Shown here: positions 45,811-55,373 of the stretch, in pieces
Position numbering within the stretch: the first letter of the stretch is position 1
Layout: the number at the start of each line of letters is the position of its first letter
Source of the DNA: Schizophyllum amplum
Taxonomy: Eukaryota; Basidiomycota; Agaricomycetes; Agaricales; Schizophyllaceae
NCBI GenBank assembly: GCA_007026445.1
Contig: VDMD01000013.1
Coordinates: forward strand, 558,001-622,000
Reading direction: 5' to 3'
Length of the DNA stretch: 64,000 bases
Translations under genes and position numbers: made by a program
Notes under the pieces: generated by a model
What the model was told of the DNA's origin: nothing
Seen by the model: only the letters and a program-made list of their open reading frames with translations
The model's database searches: none

Positions 45811-48101
45811 ATGCAGGCTACTTACTCCCGCATGCTGGTCGCTGTCTGGGTCGCCTGTCTTTGCGCCATTGCGTCCGCGTCCGCGCAGTCGTTCTTGCAT
45901 CAAGAAGCGTATGACGCCGGGCTGTTCACGCCTCTCGAGACGCTCGACGCGTTATCGGAGGCCGAGTTCACGTCCCTCTCGCACCCGTTCTTCCCTGATT
46001 ACGGTGTGCGGGTGAAGAAGACGAAGTTCTGCGATGGGACGGTCAAGTGAGTTGCTGCATTCGCCCTCGAAACGCGCCTCAAGTCGTATACTGATATACT
46101 GGTTCATACGAGCAGCTCGTATACGGGCTACTTGGACATCACAAAGGCCCGACACCTGTTCTTCTACTTCTTTGAGAGTCGCAACGACCCAGCGGCAGAC
46201 GATGTGATCTTCTGGACTAACGGAGGCTAGTCGCGATTCTGAGTGGAAGGTGAATCATATTCACGACGCGCGAATATAGGTCCCGGAGCCTCTTCTTCCC
46301 TTGGTCTCTTTATGGAGCTGGGTGCGTGGCGGAAGATACGTAGAAACTAAGCGACTAATTACCTCTCCTTAGGTCCTTGTCGTGTTCTCGACGAGAATGG
46401 TGCCAAGTACCATCCCGAGTCGTGGAACAGTAATGCGAACATATTTTTCATTGACCAGGTCTGTACGAGTACTGCATGCTCTTTTTCTTTTGGGCTGATC
46501 ATTCACTTCAGCCTATAGGAGTCGGTTTCTCTTATGCAGATTACGGCGAGACCGCTGTAAGCCATCTTTCACCGCTTCAGGCTGCTCTTCCGCTGATCTA
46601 CCTCGTTCGCTTATGTTCCTCGTTCCGCTCGTCTCACTCACTCACTCGTAGTACACCACGGACGAAGCTGCGAAGGATGTCGCGGCCTTCGTCGCCATCT
46701 TCTTCGAGCATTTCAGTCAGTTCAAGGGGAGGCCGTTCCACATGGCAGGCGAGTCTTACGGGGTGAGCAAATCTGGCCATCGCTATACCATCGCAGCCCC
46801 GTCCTGATCTTCCTTGCAGGGCCGCTACCTCCCCGTCTTCGCATCCGCGATCTACGACCAGAACACAGCGTTGGTGCAGGCGGGGATGACCCCGGTGAAT
46901 CTTACCTCTGTCATGATCGGTACTTGGGTTTCCGTGCATTTCAATTGTCCATCTGACAGTGTGATTAGGCAACGGAATAACGGACCCCTTCCGTATCTTC
47001 CTGTCCTACTACGACATGCAGTGCACGGGCGCGTCTGTCGACCCCGTTGTCGATATTGCGACCTGCGTCTATCAGAAGAAGATGGTAAGTGAAGGGTACT
47101 GTACAGGGTCATAGGAAGTGCAGGATTATCTTACAAACACCCAACAGGTCAAGAGATGCGAGAAATGGTTCCAGGAATCGTGCATCGACCAGTACGATGC
47201 GATCAACTGCGGCTCTGCAGTCGCCATCTGCCAAAACGCGATTAGCGCACCGTTCCTTGCTACAGGTGAGTTGGTTGACCTCCACGTCTACCCTGTCCCT
47301 CGCAGCAAGCTGAACGCTATGGCAGGCATGAACCCGTACGACATCAGCCAGCCCTGTAACGGCAGCGTCGCTACCACGCTTTGTTACCCTCTCACGGTGT
47401 ACGTTTCTTTCCAGACCTACTCTTCAGGCTGCCTCCCCCTGCTTCCTTCACAGCGGACGCTGGCCTTAAATGAGCATCCTTCTTAACTGAACATACATCC
47501 ACAGCCACATCAGCAACTACCTTTCCGCCCCGAGCCTTCGTGCACAGCTCGGCGTCGACCCAGCCGTACCCGCCAACTTCTCGTCTGTCAGCATGGACGT
47601 CTCCGCGGGCTTCAATCTCAATCAGGACAGCCTCCACGCGTCGGCGGACTATGTGGGCGCGCTGCTGGAGCGCGGGGTGCGCGTGTTAATCTATGTGGGC
47701 GATTATGATTGGATCTGTAATTGGGTGAGTTGGACGAGTCGTGCGCGGACTGCAGCGCACTAGCGAACTGCGGCACGCACGAGAAAATTAGGACGCAAGC
47801 TAACGGGCCACACAGATCGGCAACGAGCGCTTCACGCTGGCGCTTGAGTGGTCTGGGCAGGCTGACTTTGGGAAGTATGAGCTTCGGGACTGGTTTGTCG
47901 GCGGCGCGCCGGCTGGCAAGACGAGGAGCACAAGTGATGGATTGTTCACGTTCGCGACAATCGCGGCGGCGGGACATATGGTATGTTCAGAGCGTCTCGA
48001 TGTCCTGCAGTATGCTGAAAGGGATTGTCAAGGTGCCCTATGACAAGCCCAAGGAGTCGCTCGAGCTTGTAAACAGGTGGATGAAGGGCGAACCCTTTTG
48101 A
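45811..48101 (+). CDS. Secreted serine carboxypeptidase (S10 family)
   Basis: About eleven exons encode roughly 500 residues. The ATG at 45811 opens a signal peptide ([27 protein letters not shown]). The S10 fold follows: [73 protein letters not shown], then the catalytic triad with Ser in [15 protein letters not shown], Asp in [14 protein letters not shown] and His in [14 protein letters not shown]. Cysteines and sequons fit a disulfide-bonded secreted or vacuolar enzyme removing C-terminal residues from peptides. The intron inside GG-PGASSS (46226-46279) begins GCTAGT; no GT donor keeps the frame, so it is probably a GC-AG intron. The 3' end converges on the aminotransferase with only 100 bases between the stops. 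Confidence 0.93.
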
Positions 48102-48201
48102 GGCTTATTTGTTCCCTGCTTGTTGGATAGAGTATGATATTGAAAGACAAAGAGACAGAACCGACAGCAAGTAAGTAGAGAAAGCAATGCATTGTTCAGA
48201 T

Positions 48202-49742
48202 CTAGCACGGAACACTCCACCCCTCCCACTCGAACCTGCCCTCCTGGATGTCGACCAGCCTCTGCCATAACGCCTTGCCCACCGGGCCATATCCATCCTC
48301 GTACTTCTTGAACACCACGTCCTCGCCCTCGAAGCCTACTCGCGCGAGGGGCACAACAATTGACGCGGTGCCGCATGCGAGGACCTCGAGCAGCGTGCCA
48401 TCCGCATTCCACTGGCGGACTTCAGGCATGGTGAGCAACCGCTCGTGCGTGTGGATCTTCATCGTCGGTGAGAGTCCCGGGAGCGTCGTCCGCCCAGCTG
48501 TGTGCGCGTCGGCGAGCTCGAGAATCGACTGACGTGTTACGCCTGGTAGGATGGTTCCGTCGAGCTCCGGAGTCATCACGTCGACATCTAGAACGCCATG
48601 TCAGTCAAACCTGTAACCCGTCGTTATAAAACAGAAGGCCTACACACCTCCGTCTTCTCTCTTCACAACGACGAGGAAGTTCATTAGCCCGGCCTCACAA
48701 ATCTGGCGGTTCTCGCCGATGAGCCAGAGGTTCTGGTCGTAGCCACGGCGATTAGCCTCCTTCTGCGACTCAAACGCAGGGGCGTAGTTGCCGCCCATCT
48801 TGTACGCGCCTGTGCCACCGGGCCAGGCGCGCACGCGATCCTCAACGGCGAGGAAAGAGAGGGGCTTGCCGACGCCGGGCAGGAAGAAAGGCGCGCTGGG
48901 GTTGAGGATGATGTAGAGCATGCCGTAGTCGTCCGTAGGGGCAACCCCGATGGCTGGAAGACGTCAGTGGAGGTGATACAAAGGAATAAGGATGCTGCAC
49001 GCACAAGGCCGGGTGCCAATGATGGTGGGGCGGATGTACAGGCTGTGGCACGGCTTGTCAGGTATCCAGCGAGCCTCTACGGCAATGAGGCGCTTGAGCA
49101 AGGCAAGTACGGCGTCCGGGTCAAAGTCCTGGACCAGCGAGTGAGGATAGATAGCTTCGCGAAGGGTGAAGGACTTACGGGGAGCGTGGCCCTCTTTGCA
49201 GACCGCAGGAGTCTCGCGAGGTTGAGCTCAGGACGAAAGAGTCGCGGTTCACCGTTGGGACCCATGTATGCCTACAAAAGGATGAGGTGAAGGAGGATGA
49301 CACGACCGCACAACGTACCTTCATGCCTTCGAAGACGCAAGGACAATAGTGGAAACAGGTGGAGGCAGGGTCAAGAGAGAGAGGGCCGTAAGGCTTGATC
49401 TCTGGAGAGTTCCAGCCATTGAGAGGGTCGTACTCGACGGTTAGCATATGGTCGGTGACGCTCTGAAAGTGGTTGAAGGTCAACAAAGTATATCGTATTT
49501 TATCGACACGGAATAGACAGACCTTCCCCCAAATCATGTCCTCACTGCGCGTCGGCAAGGGCTTAAGATCCTTTGAAATCTTTATTGTGAGCTTCTCAGG
49601 CTGTGAGCCGTGTAATATGAGCGTCAGTAATGGTGGACGACTCCGACAAAGGGTATATAGCGCGTACGCTCAACGATGATGGCGCGAAAGGTTTAGGGAC
49701 TTCCAAGCCCTTAGTAGCAGCAGGGTCGACAGTGATAGTCAT
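48202..49742 (-). CDS. Branched-chain amino acid aminotransferase (paralogue A)
   Basis: About seven exons give roughly 405 residues. The ATG at 49742 begins MTITVDPAATKGLEVPKPFAPSSLS, joined across an intron to PEKLTIKISKDLKPLPTRSEDMIWGK. Family signatures are DHMLTVEYDPLNGWNSPEIKPYGPLSLDPASTCFHYCPCVFEGMKAY, RLFRPELNLARLLRSAKRATLP, YIRPTIIGTRP, WPGGTGAYKMGGNYAPAFESQKEA with the PLP-binding Lys, and ACGTASIVVPLARVGFEGEDVVF. The enzyme interconverts Leu, Ile and Val with their 2-oxo acids using glutamate/2-oxoglutarate. The N-terminus has acidic residues and is not a clear mitochondrial presequence. It is arranged head to head with a close paralogue. Confidence 0.94.
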
Positions 49743-50466
49743 ATTCGCTTTTAATCTTGGGAGAAGGGAGCAATTGGGAAGAGGCGACTGTGAAGGAAAG
49801 AGGGGAAAGGCGGGATGCTTTTCGATCCCGTCCCTGGCTCGTATTTATGCGGAAGGGAAATTTGAAAAGCTCGTGGTGACTCGGGCTGGAATTCCTCGTG
49901 TTGATCGCTATTCCGCGCATTTCTTCGAATCAGATGGAGCCCTGGAGACTCAGAAGACTCGAGTGAGCTGGGATGCGTCCTTCGGTGCGGATTCGTCCAT
50001 GTGAGCATAATGGGGTCGGGAACGGAGTATACAACAGCTGCGGTGGATGCGGAGTAAGCTAGGGGCCTGAGAGCGCGCGACCGATTGTCGTCAATCCGTT
50101 CCTAGAGCGCAGAACATGGCGAGAAAGGTGGAAGTTGAACTTGAACCATCTGTCCAGACGAGAGACGCGTGACCCTGGAAACTTTTGGGTGTCGATGGCG
50201 CGACGATGGCGCCATTGCCGGATTTGATTCCATATACGGATATGTGTGGCAAAGGCACGCGTTGATCACGCGCATTCAATTCAGAACGCGTGCCTTCTGA
50301 CCCAAGGTTGCAACTTGAACTTCCAACGTGACAGTCTCTCGTTCTACTTCAGTGATGTCTTATCCAGGCCCTTAACCCGTCGATTGTTTCCTCATAGCAA
50401 TGGATCTGAAGCGGGAAGACAGGGATTGTCGTAGTTTGCCGTGGCCGGCCGCGTAGGCCGAAGGAA

Positions 50467-50503
50467 TGACTCGGCTCAAATCGCCGCGTGGCGCGTCGAG
50501 TCA
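50467..50503 (+). promoter_or_regulatory. Inverted pair of TGACTC (Gcn4/Cpc1-type) sites
   Basis: TGACTC at 50467-50472 and its complement GAGTCA at 50498-50503 lie 16-50 bases before the TATA box. Branched-chain aminotransferase genes are known targets of Gcn4 in yeast; binding here is inferred from sequence alone. Confidence 0.5.
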
Positions 50504-50518
50504 GCTAAGCGCCCATGG

Positions 50519-50524
50519 TATAAA
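50519..50524 (+). promoter_or_regulatory. TATA box of BCAT paralogue B
   Basis: TATAAA, 82 bases before the ATG at 50606. Confidence 0.6.
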
Positions 50525-50605
50525 TCTCCAATCTACGCGGCCAGCACTGATCAACCTCATCTCTCCCTCTATCTTCCTTGTCTTCTTTTCGATACTGCTT
50601 GCGCC

Positions 50606-52139
50606 ATGACTCGCGACAACGCGAAGCCAGCTCCCACTCTGACTGAGGTGAACACAGCGCCCACCATCCAGCCTACGGAAGAGCTTGGGCGTACCCCTCT
50701 TGATGTAGGGACACTTCTCTCTATAAATCAACGCCAAACTCATCGGGTTGTGTAATACAGGCCTCAAGGCTGGAAATCTCACTGGCGAAAGAATTAAAAC
50801 CTGTGCCCGATGTGGAAACCTCCACCCTCGCAAAAGTATGCAAGAGGATTGTGTCCATGGGAAGACGCTCACCAAGCTTTGGCTCAGACGCCTACTGATC
50901 ACATGTTGATGGTGGACTACGATCCTAGCGGATGGAATGCACCAGAAATCAAGCCGTTTGGCCCACTCTCGCTAGATCCCACCTCGAGCTGCTTCCACTA
51001 TTGTCCATGCGTCTTTGAAGGCATGAAGGTGTTGATTGCACAATGCGTTCTCAGATGCATAGTACTCATCAAAATATAGGCCTACCTGGGGCCTGACGGA
51101 AAGCCGCGGTTGTTCAGACCTGAACTGAACATGGCCCGTCTGTTACGCTCTGCAGTGCGCGCGACTCTCCCGGTATGGTACACGCCCCTTCTCTTTATCG
51201 CAGCATTGATAACAGTTCAGGCGTTTGACCCCGCTGCCGCTCTTGAGCTCGTCAAGCGGCTTGTGGCACAGGAGGCGCGCTGGATCCCCAACAAGCCGTA
51301 CCATGGCCTGTACATCAGACCTACCATCATTGGGACACGTCCTAGTGAGTCATTCGATCAGGCTTAAGGATGGTTTAATCTTACTCTTCAATAGATGTTG
51401 GTGTTATGCCTACGGACGACTACGCACTTTTCTTCACTGTCTGTGTGCCCGCGGGACCGATGTTTAAGCCGGGGTCCAGCACGCCGCTTGCGCTACTCGC
51501 TATGGAAGATCGTGTGCGCGCATGGCCTGGAGGGACGGGCGCATACAAGCTGGGTGCCAATTACGCCCCCGCCTTCGAGTCGCAAAAGGAAGCCGCGAGT
51601 CGAGGGTACAATCAGAACCTGTGGATGATCGGGAAAAACCAGCAAATCTGCGAAGCGGGCATCATGAACTTCCTTGTTGTGCTCAAGCGCGAGGATGGTA
51701 GTAAGTGTTACGCCACATAATGTAGCCTACCAATCTAACGAACAATCTAGGCGTCGACCTGCTTACGCCTGAGCTTGACGGGACTATCCTTCCTGGCGTG
51801 ACAAGGCAGTCCATTCTTGAACTCGCAAGAGCGCATACCGAGGGACGAACAGAACTTGATGGAATCTTGCCGTCGACAAAAATCCACACCCGCGAGACCC
51901 TGATCACATTACCTGAGGTGAGGGAGTGGAACGCGCAAGGGAAGCTGCTGGAGGTCTTCGCCTGCGGTACGGCTGCCGTTGTGGTTCCCATTGGACGCAT
52001 TGGGATCAACGACGAAGACATCGTGTTCCCGAAGTACGAGGAGGGGTACGGCCCAGTGGCTAAAGCGCTTTGGCAGCGGCTTGTCGCTATACAAGAGGGT
52101 CGGATTGAGTGGGAGGGCTGGAGCGTACCATGTCTTTAG
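50606..52139 (+). CDS. Branched-chain amino acid aminotransferase (paralogue B)
   Basis: About seven exons encode roughly 400 residues: MTRDNAKPAPTLTEVNTAPTIQPTEELGRTPLD, then ASRLEISLAKELKPVPDVETSTLAK, TPTDHMLMVDYDPSGWNAPEIKPFGPLSLDPTSSCFHYCPCVFEGMKAYLGPDGKPRLFRPELNMARLLRSAVRATLP, WPGGTGAYKLGANYAPAFESQKEAASRGYNQNLW with the PLP Lys, and LDGTILPGVTRQSILELARAHTEGRTELDGILPSTKIHTRETL. Most of the catalytic core is identical to paralogue A, including exon boundaries, so the two arose by inverted duplication. The N-termini differ completely, which suggests different compartments or regulation. The gap motif SGWN replaces LNGWN. Its 3' end converges on the beta-propeller gene (137 bases between stops). 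Confidence 0.94.
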
Positions 52140-52276
52140 TGGCGCAAATCAGTCATGTTTCAAGGCTAGTGACAGTTTATATACGCAATACAGCTCAGTC
52201 GTGAAGCATTACATGAACTTGCTCTGGTCTCTACAGTCCACTGAATCAAGCACCCATTCCAGCATCGTGTCAAGTC

Positions 52277-53350
52277 CTAGAGGTCGATCCTCACGACACC
52301 ACCGCCTACCACAGTCGGGCGTCCTATTCCACCGTTCCTGGACACGTAAAGGCTATGCCAGTCGTGCGCCGCGCGGCCCCGCGCCACTGCCGACGGCGCC
52401 TCCAACTCTGAGCTATGGGAAATGACTGTGCTTTCCCCACTGCCTGCGTCGACCAGGATGACACCATCGCCTGCTAGCAGAGTAATGAACGCATTGCCCG
52501 CCTCGTCCAGCAAGAAGTCGTCATACAGATCGCCCTGCAAAACGACTTCCGCTGCGCCTGCCTGACTTCCGTTCGAGAATACTGGCACGCGCCCGTACAG
52601 CTCCTGCGCGACATTCGAAAAGAAGACGGTCTGCGATGCAGCGTTGTAGTGGACGCCATTGACAGAGGGGTAGTCGGGCATAGGCTGTCCCTTGATGGTG
52701 AGTGGGTCCTGGATAGCGGCCCAGTAGTCGCGCCTCAAGACGTCGACGAGGTAGATGATGCCCGAGCCTGAGTCCGCGACGTACATTAAGCCGTCCTCGG
52801 CGGAAAATACGCCGGCCCCGTTGAGGAACTCGCCCTCGGGAATCTCGACGACTTTCTCGACAACCGCGAGGCTTTGGATGGAACCATCCTGCCCCGTGTG
52901 GAAGGACGACATGTCGACATGGAAGATGGCCCACCAGCCGGGAACGGCTTGGATAGTGAAGACCGAGAAGTTGCCGGCAGCGATATAGAAGTGGTCCTTC
53001 TCGAGCTCGACGATGCCGAACAGGCTGGTGTAGCCTTCGAATTCATGCACGAGCACAGTTGCAGCGTTGTCGCAGAAGGGATCGATTTGGTAGAGCTCCG
53101 GAGCGGAGTTGAGGGTGGCGAGAATTTCGCCGCTGTGACGAACAGCAAGATTTTCGACGGAGGTATTCACGGGGAAGACGTGCACCTCTTGCACAACGGG
53201 TGCAGCACTGGCGTGGTGCGCATGCCCTACGCAATATGTGAATGTGATAAGGCAAATGAATGATATAATCTGACCTTTGTGAGAGGAGGGCAATGCGCTA
53301 ACGGTCAGCGAGGCGAGGCCCACCAGGAGTGCGAGCGATAATGAGTGCAT
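52277..53350 (-). CDS. Secreted six-bladed beta-propeller protein (paralogue 1)
   Basis: A signal peptide (MHSLSLALLVGLASLTVSA) and one 48-base intron (53227-53274, placed by comparison with the neighbouring paralogue; it happens to keep the frame open) give 341 residues. The body is a SMP-30/NHL-like propeller: VFPVNTSVENLAVRHSGEILATLNSAPELYQIDPF, TSLFGIVELEKDHFYIAAGNFSV, IPEGEFLNGAGVFSAEDGLMYVADSGSGIIYLVDV, SVNGVHYNAASQTVFFSNVAQELYGRVPVF, VLQGDLYDDFLLDEAGNAFITLLAGDGVILVDAGSGESTVI. Fungal relatives of this type include hetero-Diels-Alderases of tropolone-sesquiterpene pathways (EupF, AsR5), but most members are uncharacterised. A secreted role in small-molecule binding or cyclisation is a hypothesis only. 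A TATA-like sequence lies at 53428-53433. Confidence 0.82.
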   Translation of the reverse strand: MHSLSLALLVGLASLTVSALPSSHKGQIISFICLITFTYCVGHAHHASAAPVVQEVHVFPVNTSVENLAVRHSGEILATLNSAPELYQIDPFCDNAATVLVHEFEGYTSLFGIVELEKDHFYIAAGNFSVFTIQAVPGWWAIFHVDMSSFHTGQDGSIQSLAVVEKVVEIPEGEFLNGAGVFSAEDGLMYVADSGSGIIYLVDVLRRDYWAAIQDPLTIKGQPMPDYPSVNGVHYNAASQTVFFSNVAQELYGRVPVFSNGSQAGAAEVVLQGDLYDDFLLDEAGNAFITLLAGDGVILVDAGSGESTVISHSSELEAPSAVARGRAAHDWHSLYVSRNGGIGRPTVVGGGVVRIDL

Positions 53351-54094
53351 AGCGGTGGAAGAGCTAGACGGACTGAGCTGTAAGGAGGGAGTCCGAGACT
53401 GCCATATCCGCTCAGAAATTTGATTGTCTTATACAGATGGGTGAAACGTATTGGGTATTCCATGCCGAGCAGGAGGAAGTATGATAAGTCACTGTAGGCT
53501 TCCATGAACGGCGCACTGGTCCACTGGCGATGGATCCGCTGTCACCTGTCTCGATATCAGCTAAGGTGAGACAGATGTACAGTATATTGAGCGTTGCGTA
53601 CTGTTGGCATGCTGTTGGTCGCGCAGTAGCAATATTCATTGCGAAGGCCGACAGACCGCCGATTGACAGAACGGCAAACAACGCTGAACTCACGTGAAGG
53701 GAGAACGCTACGACGGTGATGAGGCGCCTGCATTCCATCGCGAGCCTGGAACCGTAGCTGCACACCACACTGTTAGGCTCGAGTAGAGCAGATAAGAGTC
53801 ACGTACGAGCATGTCATTGGTGAACTACGTAGCGTCGGTTCGAAGTGTAACTGTCGCCATCGTCGGACCTAAAAAGCAGGGGCCTCTAATGTATACCGAA
53901 CAAGGACATATGCTAACTCGATGTCCTCGAGATCAACCAAGCTTGCTGAGAGCCACGCCCGCGCGAAGAATGAGCGCGAGGCCTGGTGACAGGCAAGCTA
54001 AGGAGCGGACGGGCAAAAGCCGGTCCGAAACGCCACGTGATAATCGTCACCCTTCGCTGCGATCACGGGGCGTCAAGGCGCGTCACTTCTTGAA
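53351..54094. other. Intergenic upstream of propeller paralogue 1
   Basis: A TATAAG on the minus strand at 53428-53433 sits about 80 bases before the ATG. A plus-strand frame at 53811-54317 is not supported by any family and overlaps the palindrome cluster. Confidence 0.45.
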
Positions 54095-54568
54095 GTCTTC
54101 GAAGACGCGCTCACGGACCGGCATTTCAATGCACGACCGTTGCCCACTCGCTTTCTCGCCCCACCCTTCATCCCTTTCGCTCGCTTACGCTCGTGGGCTG
54201 CTTCGGCCTTGGCCGATAGCGGCATTTGCCTGTCGGTCAGACCGGAGTCCCCTCGCAGTGTACTGTCGGCGACCTCCGGCCGCCCGCGGGACCTGTGAAT
54301 ATCAACATGTCACGTGATGGTTGATATTCCCCCCCGCGGTGCTGGTCGGGCTTCGCCCGACATGGCAAACCCCGGATTCGCTGAATCCGGGTTTCCCTTC
54401 TTTCATGCTCATATATCGTCCTCTATTGACATTCCGTACTATATACATGGACGTGCTATACGCGCGGGCGGCACCGCCGCCTGCGCTGGGATGACGGCGC
54501 GTGGCTGATCTATGATCAGCCACGCGCCTTGCCTCTTCTCCTCTTCCCCTGGCAGACCAAAGTCTGCC
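54095..54568. repeat. Cluster of eight palindromes/hairpins
   Basis: In order: GTCTTCGAAGAC (54095-54106, perfect palindrome); TCGGCC-TT-GGCCGA (54203-54216); an imperfect 31-base palindrome centred on CACGTG (54298-54328, arms AATATCAAC/GTTGATATT); GTCGGGC-TTC-GCCCGAC (54345-54361); CCCGGATTC-GCT-GAATCCGGG (54371-54391); GGCGGC-ACC-GCCGCC (54467-54481); a perfect 15-base stem with loop TAT (54496-54528, GGCGCGTGGCTGATC); GGCAGAC-CAAA-GTCTGCC (54551-54568). Stems are different in sequence from one another, so this is not one repeat amplified. No gene crosses it. Confidence 0.75.
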
Positions 54569-54764
54569 CGGAGCCCTTAGCTTGCCGGCAACTTTGAGCA
54601 GCATGTGAGGTCAGCATCCACCCGAAAACAAGGTTTGAAATATAGCGTGTCAGATTTCCAGAGCGGACGCGGACGCGACTAGGATACGACTAGTGATGAT
54701 CATGAGCAAGTAAAAAAGTGGAGAGAACTGGAGAGAAGGGAGAAATTGTGACTCTCTTCCGTTC

Positions 54765-55171
54765 AGGACCCCGGGCAATACGCCAAGAGGTCCGATCCGG
54801 AAATGCGCCTTTTCGGTCACTTCCGTCGCACAGATTTGAGCCACATTGGGGGTCTTTGAGTCGCATTAGGATCGGACATGGAGTTTCTGCCATCTGGCCG
54901 CAATCCGTCGCACTATGGATCGGACATGGCCGGCGATCGTCGCCCAAAACCGCAATTTCCGCCAGATTCCTGACTTCGAAGGCTTGCGCGCACCCAATTG
55001 CACGTGTGGCGGGGCGGCGAGCTGTTGGAACCCCCAACAACCGTCGCACTACAGATCGGACCTCGCTTTCGAGGCTATCTTCCGGCGCACTTTGTATCGG
55101 ACCTTCGGCAAGCAAACTGACCTATTCGACGCACTAGGATCGGACCTATAGGCGTAATTGCCCGGGGTCCT
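54765..55171. mobile_element. 407 bp inverted-repeat element with GATCGGAC array
   Basis: AGGACCCCGGGCAAT at 54765-54779 is repeated inverted at 55157-55171, with further partial pairing inward (ACGCC/GGCGT). Inside are five direct copies of a unit close to GTCGCACTAGGATCGGACMT (cores at 54869, 54917, 55053, 55094, 55137) and one inverted copy at 54788. The termini resemble those of the 642 bp element at 34.4-35.1 kb (AGGACCCC-n-G-n-CAAT). No target-site duplication is obvious and nothing is encoded. Confidence 0.65.
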
Positions 55172-55373
55172 TGTCAGGCTCTCCCATAATCGTGTGATAA
55201 GTTTATGGTCTTCATCGACATGAATCCTGAACTTGAGCTTGAGCCTTGAGGCCTGAGGGCTGAGGAGGTGCAAAGCAGACATCTGAGACGATAGATCTAC
55301 CGGCCGGGTACTGCATGATCGAAATAATATGATCTACGCGCCCGTTGAGATTGAGAGCCGTCATGTCAGAGGT
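55172..55373. other. Intergenic downstream of propeller paralogue 2
   Basis: 3' flank of the minus-strand propeller gene. Nothing recognised. Confidence 0.4.

Larger units (their letters stand above)
49743..50605. promoter_or_regulatory. Shared divergent promoter of the two BCAT genes
   Basis: This 863-base region separates the start codons of the two aminotransferases. It holds TGACTC elements on both sides (49877-49882, 50467-50472 and, inverted, 50498-50503), which match the Gcn4/Cpc1 general amino-acid-control core, a TATAAA at 50519 for paralogue B and a TATA-like CATAAATA near 49843-49850 for paralogue A. Confidence 0.55.

Noticed and set aside
53811..54317. 168-residue plus-strand frame in repeat-rich DNA
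   Set aside because: Arg/Ser/Pro-rich, no domain, and it overlaps the palindrome cluster.
54765..55171. Target-site duplication for the 407 bp element
   Set aside because: The eight bases on each side (TTCCGTTC and TGTCAGGC) do not match.
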